A stretch of DNA of 64,000 bases from Methanolobus sp. (GTDB lineage Archaea > Halobacteriota > Methanosarcinia > Methanosarcinales > Methanosarcinaceae). A program made the position numbers and the translations under genes. Positions 38,122-48,233 of this stretch are shown piece by piece. The DNA is taken from NCBI RefSeq assembly GCF_030682845.1, contig NZ_JAUXNK010000046.1:29898-93897 (forward strand), written 5' to 3'. Position 1 is the first letter of the stretch. The number at the start of each line of letters is the position of its first letter. The notes under the pieces were generated by a model. It did no database searches and had not been told where the DNA came from. It saw only the letters and a program-made list of their open reading frames with translations.

Positions 38122-39225
38122 ATGGATAAAATCAAGATCGCAATTGCAGGTGTTGGCAATTGTGCAAGCTCTCTGATCCAGGGTATCGAGTACTATAGGG
38201 ACAAGCATGAAAACGATGCTATAGGACTGATGCACTGGGATATCGGCGGTTACAGGCCTTCCGATATTGAAGTTGTCGCAGCCTTCGATATCGATAAAAG
38301 GAAAGTGGGGAAAGATATTTCGGAGGCCATTTTCGCACCGCCTAACTGTACGGCTGTATTCTGCAGTGATATCCCTCAAACAGGTGTAGTTGTAAAAATG
38401 GGCTGCATCCTGGACGGGTTCTCGGAACATATGATGTATTTCGATGAGAAAAGGACCTTTGTACCTTCAGGCCAGCCTGAAGCCAGCAAGGAAGATGTGG
38501 TTCAGGCACTGAAGGATTCAGGCGCAGAGATATTACTGAACTATCTTCCTGTAGGCTCCGAGCAGGCGACCCGTTTTTACATGGACTGTGCCCTGGATGC
38601 AGGTGTTGCATGCGTCAACAATATGCCAGTTTTCATCGCAAGCGACCCGGAATGGGCCGCGAAATTCGAAAAGAGAGGCATCCCTATCATTGGTGATGAT
38701 ATCAAAGCACAACTGGGTGCTACTATCACTCACAGGATGCTGGCAGACCTTTTCAATAAGCGTGGAGTGAAACTGGAAAGGACCTACCAGCTCAATACCG
38801 GAGGGAACACCGACTTCCTGAACATGCTCAACCGCAGCAGGCTTGCGTCAAAGAAAACATCGAAGACGGAGGCTGTGCAATCCGTTCTCGCACAGCGTCT
38901 GGATGATGATAATATCCACGTCGGGCCAAGTGATTATGTTCCATGGCAGAACGACAATAAAGTATGCTTCCTGAGGATGGAGGGCAAGCTTTTCGGAGAT
39001 GTACCCATGAATCTGGAGTTACGCCTCTCTGTTGAGGATTCTCCCAACTCTGCTGGTGTGGTCATCGACGCTATAAGATGCTGTAAACTTGCCCTTGACA
39101 GGGGAACCGGCGGAGTGCTTTATTCACCTTCGGCCTATTTCATGAAGCATCCTCCAAAACAGTTCACTGATGATGAAGCCCACAAGATGACCAGCGAGTT
39201 CATCTGCGGTGACCGTACGAACTGA
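38122..39225 (+). CDS. Myo-inositol-1-phosphate synthase
   Basis: About 367 residues of the archaeal short form, which turns glucose 6-phosphate into inositol 1-phosphate with NAD. The N-terminal NAD motif is IAIAGVGNCASSLIQGIEYY. Later family blocks are VAAFDIDKRKVG, IIGDDIKAQLGATITHR, and YQLNTGGNTDFLNM; the core NTGGNTDFLN stretch is strongly conserved. Methanogens use the product for inositol-linked membrane lipids. The start at 38122 follows AGAGGT by 9 bases; a 27-base extension to 38095 is unlike the family. DUF429 follows 23 bases after the stop. Confidence 0.93.
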   Translation: MDKIKIAIAGVGNCASSLIQGIEYYRDKHENDAIGLMHWDIGGYRPSDIEVVAAFDIDKRKVGKDISEAIFAPPNCTAVFCSDIPQTGVVVKMGCILDGFSEHMMYFDEKRTFVPSGQPEASKEDVVQALKDSGAEILLNYLPVGSEQATRFYMDCALDAGVACVNNMPVFIASDPEWAAKFEKRGIPIIGDDIKAQLGATITHRMLADLFNKRGVKLERTYQLNTGGNTDFLNMLNRSRLASKKTSKTEAVQSVLAQRLDDDNIHVGPSDYVPWQNDNKVCFLRMEGKLFGDVPMNLELRLSVEDSPNSAGVVIDAIRCCKLALDRGTGGVLYSPSAYFMKHPPKQFTDDEAHKMTSEFICGDRTN

Positions 39226-39248
39226 AGGCGGACCTACTGGCTGTAATC

Positions 39249-40073
39249 ATGATGCAGACTGAAGAGAAACGCCGCATATATGGTGTTGACTTCAGTGGCT
39301 CAAAAACTGCCTGCAGGAAGATATGGGTGAGCGAAGGCGTTATCGATGACGACGGTATTCTCGGTATATCTGCATGTTATCCTATATCGGATATAGTTGC
39401 GGGAACGAGCCGGGACCGTAGTTCCTGCCTGCTCGCCCTGAGGTCTCTGATCACCGGCAGCAAGAATGGGATATTTGGCATGGATTTCCCATTCAGCCTG
39501 CCCCATCGGCTTCTTTCTTCTTCGGACTGGAGTTCATTTATTTCTGATTTTCCCGGCAAATATCCTTCTGAAGGGCACTTCCGCGAAGAAATGAGATCCC
39601 TTTCTCCTGACCGGGAACTGAAGCGCCTTACGGATATCGAGGTAAGGGCACCTTTCTGCGTATACAACCTCCGGCTTTACAGGCAGACGTATTTTGGCAT
39701 ACGTGATGTGCTTGGGCCACTGGTTGCAGAGGGTTTGGCATGTGTGCTACCTATGCAGGAGCCTGTCAGTAACAAACCCTGGCTTATAGAAGTGTGCCCT
39801 GCCTCAACATTGAAAAAAGAAGGGCTGTATATTCCCTATAAGGGCAGGTCTTCAAGAGAGTCAGAAGCAAGGAAGTACATCCTCGAGGAGATGGTGGACA
39901 GGGGCATCTCCATTTCCTCGCATATTAAAGATACTGCCCTTGCAAACACAGACGGCGATGCGCTGGACAGTGTGATCGCGGCTTTTGCAAGCTCAAAGGC
40001 TCTCCGGGGAATGGATACCTTGCGGGACTCTCTCCCGCAGATATACCTTGCCGAAGGGTACACTTTCTTCTGA
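39249..40073 (+). CDS. DUF429 family protein
   Basis: 274 residues. The N-terminus RRIYGVDFSGSKTACRKIWV has a GxDFSGS motif resembling an RNase H-like or ASKHA fold strand-loop, with Asp at position 14. GIFGMDFPFSLPHRLL is a second conserved acidic motif. The C-terminal half has KPWLIEVCPASTLKKEGL and NTDGDALDSVIAAFASS, where D-x-x-D is well placed for metal binding. These three acidic motifs are typical of DUF429, which has no confirmed activity. It is close behind the inositol phosphate synthase gene and could be cotranscribed. Confidence 0.78.
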   Translation: MMQTEEKRRIYGVDFSGSKTACRKIWVSEGVIDDDGILGISACYPISDIVAGTSRDRSSCLLALRSLITGSKNGIFGMDFPFSLPHRLLSSSDWSSFISDFPGKYPSEGHFREEMRSLSPDRELKRLTDIEVRAPFCVYNLRLYRQTYFGIRDVLGPLVAEGLACVLPMQEPVSNKPWLIEVCPASTLKKEGLYIPYKGRSSRESEARKYILEEMVDRGISISSHIKDTALANTDGDALDSVIAAFASSKALRGMDTLRDSLPQIYLAEGYTFF

Positions 40074-40102
40074 GCGCATCAAAAGTCCCATGGACTGGAA
40101 TC

Positions 40103-40648
40103 TCAATTTTTGCTCACACCAACTATATCATATATATCCTCGGGGCTTTTCATCACCGTGATATTTTCCATTTGTGAAAGCTTCTCGGAATTGGAAACAT
40201 CAGCCTCTCTCATTTTGAGTACCATTTGTCTTCCTTCGGGAGAGGTGGTTTTTACAGTCCCTCTTTTCTGGTCAACTGCAAGTATGTATATCGGAGTTTC
40301 ACCTTTTGCTGTCTGTGCAACAGTATTGGTAACAAGGGTATCTGCGATGCCACAGACTATTTTTGCAACGGTATTAGCGGTTGCAGGAGCAATGATAAGT
40401 GCATCATAGTGGCCCACCTGAAGGGGACCGGCGATAAATGGCGAGTTTGGACCCCCTTCTGTTTTGAAGTTGGGAAAATCCCTCTGTATATCGTCCCACA
40501 TCCTGTACCATTTCATAACAACTTCCCCTTCTTTTGAAAGAAAGACCATTATTTCGATGTCAGTCCTATTCTTAATGTCCACCATTATGTCGTACGTTTC
40601 CTTAATCAGGTCTCCTGAGCCTGTTATTCCCCATGCTATCCTCTTCAT
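40103..40648 (-). CDS. afpA: Archaeoflavoprotein AfpA
   Basis: 181-residue flavoprotein of the FMN-binding Dfp/UbiX-like fold. Visible are the N-terminal MKRIAWGITGSGDLIKETYD, with the GITGSG phosphate loop, and ALIIAPATANTVAKIVCGIADT, the family's core motif. AfpA proteins of methanogens carry FMN and take electrons from ferredoxin (family knowledge). Dihydromethanopterin reductase DmrB is related but larger, with ferredoxin-like cysteines that are absent here. It is the last gene of a minus-strand redox unit with the FNR-like, iron-sulfur flavoprotein, ferredoxin and cytochrome genes. Confidence 0.85.
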   Translation of the reverse strand: MKRIAWGITGSGDLIKETYDIMVDIKNRTDIEIMVFLSKEGEVVMKWYRMWDDIQRDFPNFKTEGGPNSPFIAGPLQVGHYDALIIAPATANTVAKIVCGIADTLVTNTVAQTAKGETPIYILAVDQKRGTVKTTSPEGRQMVLKMREADVSNSEKLSQMENITVMKSPEDIYDIVGVSKN

Positions 40649-40701
40649 TCAATGTCTCCTCGTATCTTATTGCAATAATTATCCTGGCCTTTCCGGGATG
40701 T

Positions 40702-41400
40702 TCAGTATCCTACCAGTGATTCCTTCTTGATCCTCACATCCGGTACGCCCATGGAGCGCAGCATCTCAGTCATGGACTCCGTCATGGATGGAGGCCCGCA
40801 AATGTAGAACTCCCTTGTAGCATAGTCATGGACCTCCTTTCGGATCAGGTTCTCATTGATCCTCTCCCTGCATCCAGTCCAGTTTTCAGAGGCTCTGGTC
40901 AGGGTCTGGAACACGGTAAGGCGAGGGTTCTGCCGGATCATTTCTGATAACTCTTTCCAGAATACCATGTCCTCCTCGGTCCTGTCGCTGCAGATCAGCA
41001 CTACATCCGTATCCAGCTTCAGATCAGTACAGTACCTGCAGATGCTTCTCATGGGTGCTATGCCTATTCCGCCGCTGAGCAAGACTATCTTTTCATACTC
41101 TCCTTCGTAACTCATCTTTCCGAAGGGGCCACTGATATTGAACGGATATCCGGTTTCCATGGAATCCAGTGCGTTTGAGAATTCGTGGCCGGTAAGTTTC
41201 TTTGTGAACTCCAGGTGGTCCTTCTCTGTCGGGCTGCTGGATAAGCTGAAAGGCTTGCTGACGCTCTTCCCATTGAATTCCAATGTCACTACAATGTACT
41301 GCCCGGCTTTGTAGTCAAAATCATCAGGTCTTTTGAACCTGAAGCTCTTTGCATTTGCGCTGCGCGGGATAATTTCACTTATATTTGCCTGGAATTTCAA
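40702..41400 (-). CDS. FAD/NAD(P)-binding oxidoreductase (ferredoxin reductase-like)
   Basis: 232 residues of the ferredoxin-NADP reductase superfamily. The FAD-binding motif is VSKPFSLSSSP (near 46-56), corresponding to R-x-Y-S-x-x-S. The NAD(P) part has LLSGGIGIAPMRSICRYC (near 107-124) and the C-terminal FYICGPPSMTESM. There is no [2Fe-2S] domain and no PyrK-type cysteine tail, so a separate partner must provide the one-electron carrier. The adjacent ferredoxin or the iron-sulfur flavoprotein are natural candidates. It is 5 bases downstream of the iron-sulfur flavoprotein gene. Confidence 0.88.
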   Translation of the reverse strand: MKFQANISEIIPRSANAKSFRFKRPDDFDYKAGQYIVVTLEFNGKSVSKPFSLSSSPTEKDHLEFTKKLTGHEFSNALDSMETGYPFNISGPFGKMSYEGEYEKIVLLSGGIGIAPMRSICRYCTDLKLDTDVVLICSDRTEEDMVFWKELSEMIRQNPRLTVFQTLTRASENWTGCRERINENLIRKEVHDYATREFYICGPPSMTESMTEMLRSMGVPDVRIKKESLVGY

Positions 41401-41405
41401 GATAC

Positions 41406-42038
41406 TTACTCCTGTTGTATCTTTTTAATAAGCTGAGCTGTCTCAATCAGCTTCTTCATTGTCCTGCGAAGGCTCCTGAGACCATCAGGGTCTTCAGACA
41501 CTCCTTCTGCTCCCTTGTCCTTTGACCAGAAAGTTCCGCCAAGGTTGGAACCGAAGGAACCTCCACCCACAGGTATCATTTCGCTGATAACATAAAAATC
41601 ATGTATGGACCGGATCGCAGGTTCCTGGCCGCCTATCCTGTCACCGCCCACTGCAGCTGCAGCACCAACCTTGTTCAGGAATACCTTTGGGTCGCGTGCA
41701 ACCACAGCCCTGCACCTGTCCATTATAGTCTTTGTCTGGGCGCTGAGCGTACCCTGGTAGACAGGAGTGCCGATTATCCAGGCATCGGCCCAGATCATTC
41801 TATCATACAGCTCCACAAGATCGTCTTTGTGGATGCAGCCCTGCTTAGTACGCACACAGTAGTCACAGTGGATGCAGAATTTCATTTCCTTTCCGCTTGC
41901 AGAGAAATACTCTGTCTCTGCGCCAAACTTCTCCTGTGCATATCGTAAGGCCTCATTCACAATAAAATCAGTGGCTTTCTTCCTGGGGCTGCCAGATATA
42001 CCCAGTAGCCGGATAGCTGAACCTTCAGACAATGGCAC
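41406..42038 (-). CDS. Iron-sulfur flavoprotein (Isf family)
   Basis: 210 residues with a flavodoxin-like FMN fold: LLGISGSPRKKATDFIVNEAL near the N-terminus and GTPVYQGTLSAQTKTIMDRC in the middle. The compact cysteine motif CIHCDYCVRTKQGC (Cys55, 58, 61, 68; C-x2-C-x2-C-x6-C) is that of methanogen Isf, which holds a [4Fe-4S] cluster next to FMN. Isf proteins accept electrons from ferredoxin and can reduce O2 or peroxide (family knowledge). The gene is 14 bases from the ferredoxin gene and 5 from the FNR-like gene, so cotranscription is likely. Confidence 0.9.
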   Translation of the reverse strand: MPLSEGSAIRLLGISGSPRKKATDFIVNEALRYAQEKFGAETEYFSASGKEMKFCIHCDYCVRTKQGCIHKDDLVELYDRMIWADAWIIGTPVYQGTLSAQTKTIMDRCRAVVARDPKVFLNKVGAAAAVGGDRIGGQEPAIRSIHDFYVISEMIPVGGGSFGSNLGGTFWSKDKGAEGVSEDPDGLRSLRRTMKKLIETAQLIKKIQQE

Positions 42039-42052
42039 TCCAACCTCCTTGT

Positions 42053-42244
42053 TTATTCAATGGTTATTGATTCCATGGGGCAGGCATCCACACAGATACC
42101 GCATTCCACACAATCTTCAGGTCGTGCAATAACGGACTTCATGTCCCCGTTATTGTCTTTCTGAATCTCTATTACATCTGTCGGGCATGCCTGAGCACAT
42201 GCTCCGATGCCTTCACACTTGTTTTTATCTACTTTTGCCGGCAC
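42053..42244 (-). CDS. Small ferredoxin with one 4-Cys and one 3-Cys cluster site
   Basis: 63 residues, a bacterial-type two-cluster ferredoxin. The second motif, CVECGICVDACP (Cys45, 48, 51, 55), is complete. The first, CEGIGACAQACP (Cys10, 16, 20), has Ile13 in place of the second cysteine, so it should hold a [3Fe-4S] cluster or a labile site. It lies between the pentaheme cytochrome and the iron-sulfur flavoprotein genes, with 14-16 bases on each side, in the same transcript direction. It could carry electrons between the two. Confidence 0.92.
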   Translation of the reverse strand: MPAKVDKNKCEGIGACAQACPTDVIEIQKDNNGDMKSVIARPEDCVECGICVDACPMESITIE

Positions 42245-42260
42245 TACTATATCCTCCTTT

Positions 42261-43673
42261 TCATTGTTTTTTATATGAGCCTATAATTGTCAGGGTTATT
42301 GTCAACGCTGCCAGGACCATCAATGCCATGGAAGCCGTAAATCCGGGGGCCTGCGCCTGGGTATCAACAGGTTTTTCCGGGTCATGGATCTTGCCGGATG
42401 CCTTCACCATGGCTATCACCGGTACTTCATGGATCCCTTCTCCGAACAGGTGGTCTATGAGTTCCTGGGGTGCTGACATATAATTGAGAGTAGCGTCAAC
42501 AGTCAACGGATAAGATGTGTTGTCATGCAGAGTGAACGTATGTTGCTCGCTCACAGTTTCCCGGGGAGCTATCCTGTTATCGGCAATTACCTTTTCAGCA
42601 AGCCAGAAACTCAGTGTTGCGTTCCCTTCACTGTCGCCAAGCACAGTGTTGTACATCACGGAAGGGCCTGTGCTTAGGGAGGTGTCTGCCTTTGTTGTGC
42701 GATAGATCATCTGCCCTTGATTATCGGTAACCTCCACTTCAAGCCACATCTGACGGATCTCAGAAACTCCCGTTGGCAGCATGTGGCCTGCGCCGGAGTT
42801 GGTAATTGCAATCTCGATAGTTACCTCTTCTCCCTTTATTGCTGTCCGGGGTACATCGAGCCTGAGAGTCGCTGCCTTCTGAAGTCTCTCTATTGCAAGC
42901 TTTCTTTCCTTTTCAGCTCCCAGCATCCCTGTTACGAAAGCATTGCCTCCGACTGTGCTATGTAATGAGACATGTTCTCTCTTTGGGGAGTTAGAGGCCG
43001 ACCTGCCGGGATTTGCTTTGAACTCCGTAACTCCGGGGCTCATATGGCAATGCTGGCATGTCACGTCGTTCTGACCGTAGTAGCTTTCATTCCAGGTGCT
43101 GTAGGTATCGTCAATTACAAGTCCGTTCACCGGGTGGGTGACCTGATGGCACATGCCGCAGAACTCTGAACGGGTATGAAGTTCCAGATACTCCGATGCA
43201 TGGGAGGCTGACTTCGAGTCGTCGAAAGGCCCCCATTTTGTGTTACCCGGAGTGACTATGAAAGACGCGTCACCTATGCCGCTGCTGCCGGAGACCGTAT
43301 GGCAGAAATCACACTGCACTCCCATATGTGCTATCTCGCTGAGATGGGACCCATCTGCCGGAGGTATCTCTCCTGAAAGGACTCCTATCGGGATGTGGCA
43401 GCGGGAACAGAACTCATCGACCAGACCGTCTGTGTCAGTACTTGCGGCATGGAACTCTTTCTGGTAGAATGGGTCCGTATATGCATTGGAATGCATCGTT
43501 CCATCCCACTGGGAATGAACAATGGCATGACATTGCTGGCATTTGCCTGCCCGTGTGAAATCGGAAGAAGAATACTCTCCTGAGGCCATGGGATCTGTCG
43601 CATAGGCGCAGCCTGTTAGGAGCAGAATTGTTGCAGCGGCAATAAAAACAATGATGTATCTAAAGATGAACAC
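42261..43673 (-). CDS. Pentaheme cytochrome c, surface-exposed
   Basis: 470 residues with five CxxCH heme sites in the N-terminal half: CQQCH (45-49), CSRCH (89-93), CDFCH (121-125), CGMCH (172-176) and CQHCH (206-210). The N-terminus is a signal peptide ending in LLLTGC, a lipobox with Cys22. The C-terminal half is beta-rich (HMLPTGVSEIRQMWLEVEV, DNTSYPLTVDATLNY). The last 30 residues, APGFTASMALMVL then a hydrophobic helix and GSYKKQ, resemble the PGF-CTERM signal for archaeosortase. Start is GTG 43673, with no clear ribosome site. It probably moves electrons across the cell envelope. MmcA of Methanosarcina, by comparison, has seven hemes. Confidence 0.9.
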   Translation of the reverse strand: MFIFRYIIVFIAAATILLLTGCAYATDPMASGEYSSSDFTRAGKCQQCHAIVHSQWDGTMHSNAYTDPFYQKEFHAASTDTDGLVDEFCSRCHIPIGVLSGEIPPADGSHLSEIAHMGVQCDFCHTVSGSSGIGDASFIVTPGNTKWGPFDDSKSASHASEYLELHTRSEFCGMCHQVTHPVNGLVIDDTYSTWNESYYGQNDVTCQHCHMSPGVTEFKANPGRSASNSPKREHVSLHSTVGGNAFVTGMLGAEKERKLAIERLQKAATLRLDVPRTAIKGEEVTIEIAITNSGAGHMLPTGVSEIRQMWLEVEVTDNQGQMIYRTTKADTSLSTGPSVMYNTVLGDSEGNATLSFWLAEKVIADNRIAPRETVSEQHTFTLHDNTSYPLTVDATLNYMSAPQELIDHLFGEGIHEVPVIAMVKASGKIHDPEKPVDTQAQAPGFTASMALMVLAALTITLTIIGSYKKQ

Positions 43674-43745
43674 CCCATTTTTTACAAGAGCACCTGATCT
43701 ATAGTTAAGTTATTATGAATCACCCATGAACAATAATCAAAATTG

Positions 43746-43768
43746 AAGAGGATCCTTACGATCCCCTC
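43746..43768 (-). terminator. Hairpin between AhpD-like gene and cytochrome gene
   Basis: On the minus strand GAGGGGATC and GATCCTC pair with a 2-base bulge, downstream of the AhpD-like gene stop, followed by TTCAATTTTG. It probably separates the AhpD/DUF2180 transcript from the cytochrome operon, at least in part. Confidence 0.4.
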
Positions 43769-43775
43769 GAAGCTT

Positions 43776-44189
43776 TCATCTTAGCATCTTAAGCGCATGC
43801 CTGCAGGCTGCAACAGCCGGTGCACCTGAGGTTATGAAGATCACATCCATGACTTCCATGATCTCTTCCTTGGTTGCCCCATTGTTGAGCGCGCTTTTCA
43901 TCTGGGAAGCCACACAGGCCTCACACTGTTTTGAAGCGACCACTGCAAGTGCCATCAGGATCTTTGTTTTGGCAGGTAGTGCACCATCCTGAAGCAATTT
44001 GCTGTTGCACATGTTATACTTGTGCAGGAATTCCGGCTCAAGCTGGTCAAGTGTTTCCAGTATCTGAGGTGTGAATCCAAGCTTATCTGACATATCCCCG
44101 AGTAACCCCTTGTGCCTTTTTCCTTCACCGCACATGTTACTGTCTTTGTTTGGATCTTTATTTCCACACATATTTCTATCTCCGCACAT
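43776..44189 (-). CDS. Carboxymuconolactone decarboxylase/AhpD-like protein with Cys-repeat N-terminus
   Basis: 137 residues. From about residue 40 it is an AhpD-like domain with the redox pair CEAC in [25 protein letters not shown] and a downstream [17 protein letters not shown] block. AhpD-type proteins reduce peroxide-scavenging enzymes through such a disulfide. The N-terminus is unusual: three spaced Met-Cys-Gly units ([18 protein letters not shown]) in the first 25 residues, which could bind a metal or cluster. GATATAGAGATATG-like sequence upstream has AGGAGAT (at 44200-44206 on the minus strand) as ribosome site. It follows the DUF2180 genes with 32 bases between. Confidence 0.82.
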   Translation of the reverse strand: MCGDRNMCGNKDPNKDSNMCGEGKRHKGLLGDMSDKLGFTPQILETLDQLEPEFLHKYNMCNSKLLQDGALPAKTKILMALAVVASKQCEACVASQMKSALNNGATKEEIMEVMDVIFITSGAPAVAACRHALKMLR

Positions 44190-44221
44190 ATCTCTATCTC
44201 CTTTATATTAGTAATGAACGT

Positions 44222-44440
44222 TCAGTCAAAACCCTCTTCTATTGTATGTCCCAGGCAGTAGCTGCACATGAGCCTTGGCAGTCCTTTGGGAAGCCTTTCA
44301 ACATGAGGTGGTTTTCCAATTGATACCGGCAATTCAAGTTCCTTTGCATGGTCAACACACAGGCCCTTACCGCATACTATGCAAACACAGGCAGCTTCAC
44401 TATCATTTCCTGTGTCCATGCAATCATAACATTTCATCAT
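44222..44440 (-). CDS. DUF2180 family Cys-rich protein (copy 1)
   Basis: 72 residues with seven cysteines in zinc-ribbon-like pairs: CYDC (4-7), CVCIVCGKGLC near 18-28, and CSYC near 59-62. This is the DUF2180 pattern found in methanogens. The conserved KGLCVDHAKELE has a His that may complete a site. Function is unknown. It lies 8 bases from a second, related gene (44449-44688), and the pair precedes the AhpD-like gene. Several cysteines may bind zinc or a cluster. Confidence 0.82.
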   Translation of the reverse strand: MMKCYDCMDTGNDSEAACVCIVCGKGLCVDHAKELELPVSIGKPPHVERLPKGLPRLMCSYCLGHTIEEGFD

Positions 44441-44448
44441 GATATCAC

Positions 44449-44688
44449 CTAATAGTTCTCCTTCAGGGCTTCATGGCAGGGTATGCATAGTATCTTTTTA
44501 ATATGCTGCACATCCTCGTATTTACACTCAACTCCCATACCGCATTTTAGTTTTATGCTGTATTCTCCCTCCCATACAGGAGTGTCTTCCCTTACCAGGT
44601 GTTGTTTACATACTCCTCGCCCGCATACTATGCATATGGCCAGGGTGTCACTTTTTTTTCCATTTTTTGAACACTCATAACATTTCAT
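44449..44688 (-). CDS. DUF2180 family Cys-rich protein (copy 2)
   Basis: 79 residues, a paralogue of the neighbouring DUF2180 protein: CYEC at residues 3-6, AICIVCGRGVCKQH near 18-31, then two further cysteines, KCGMGVEC, and IPCHE at the end. It has a longer middle with VWEGEYSIKLKCGMG, and one final CxxC is reduced to LCIPCH. The start at 44688 (MKCYEC) has GTGATC upstream; the frame extends to 44751 but without support. It heads the DUF2180-DUF2180-AhpD group. Nearest gene upstream is the divergent mer. Confidence 0.8.
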   Translation of the reverse strand: MKCYECSKNGKKSDTLAICIVCGRGVCKQHLVREDTPVWEGEYSIKLKCGMGVECKYEDVQHIKKILCIPCHEALKENY

Positions 44689-45027
44689 GCTGATCACTTC
44701 GTAATTATTCAAATCACTCCTACATATGACTGTTGTCAAAAACAGGCCCATTTAAAGCCTGATGCTATTGATGTATCTCTCCGTGACGGCTTCCCGAACC
44801 TCCACCTCCATATTTATCTTAGTTGCCAATTAATCTGAAACTTCCTCAATATATCTGTATCGGTGATGATGCTTGGCATCTTTGACAGGTGCCGGTATAC
44901 TGGTTTTTATACATTCCTTTCTATATTTTCCAGACTTGCACTTTTAGAAAATCAATGTGTTGTTGCTCCGTAGTTTATCAATATTCCATGTGGCGTCCTT
45001 CTTTGATGTCGAATCAAACCAACAAAG

Positions 45028-46066
<1,039 letters not shown>

Positions 46067-46084
46067 ACACGTCGGAGGCAATTA

Positions 46085-47642
<1,558 letters not shown>

Positions 47643-47704
47643 TATTCATCCGGGAAAACTTATTGGACCACTCATGAACGTATCCACCTGATTGAAGCAA
47701 GTGG

Positions 47705-48121
47705 TCAGTGTTCTTCAAGGTCCTTTACTTTCTTAATGATCTCATTGAACACAGGGCTACAGCACTTGCCAGTAGGGTTCTTTATTTTACACTGGCTCTT
47801 TGCACCCGGATCATAATATTTCCTTATGGCATTCATATCCGTAATTTTATGTTCCCTTACAGCCAGGATGACATTTTCTTGCGTTATCTTGCTGCAGTAA
47901 CATGCATATCTGGGATCGGCATCTTCCTTGAACCATAAAGGTACAGTAATGTCCGTTTTCCAAAAGATAATGCGTGTCTTGTCATTGTAGTAGGCTATGT
48001 TGCACTTTTCATTCATGCACAGGTAGTAATCTTCCTGGCCTGCTTTCTCTTCCATTTCCCTTCTGAGTAGATGCCTCACTGTGGTATTCTCAACCCACCT
48101 TCCTTTTGTCTTGCAGCCCAA
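47705..48121 (-). pseudogene. CopZ-like Zn/[2Fe-2S] domain protein, 5' end removed by insertion sequence
   Basis: Up to 138 residues remain. They match the N-terminal domain of archaeal CopZ and related proteins, with zinc and [2Fe-2S] sites: YYLCMNEKCNIAYYND (Cys pair), ACYCSKITQENVILAV (BFD-like), and GKCCSPVF. The first expected motif (a CPxC near the N-terminus) is broken: only its last Cys remains (GCKTKGRWVENTT). The only in-frame start, TTG 48121, lies inside the terminal repeat of the insertion sequence, so the real start was lost. The rest of the domain is intact. Expression from a chance start is possible but doubtful. Confidence 0.65.
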
Positions 48122-48233
48122 GTTTGACAGTTTTCACTCCTTGATGAAGAGAATGCCTTCTCTTTTCGCCCAATTTTTTCGTTTTTTTGTCAGGAAAACC
48201 TATTTGACAGTTTAAACAATTTCATGCAAAATT

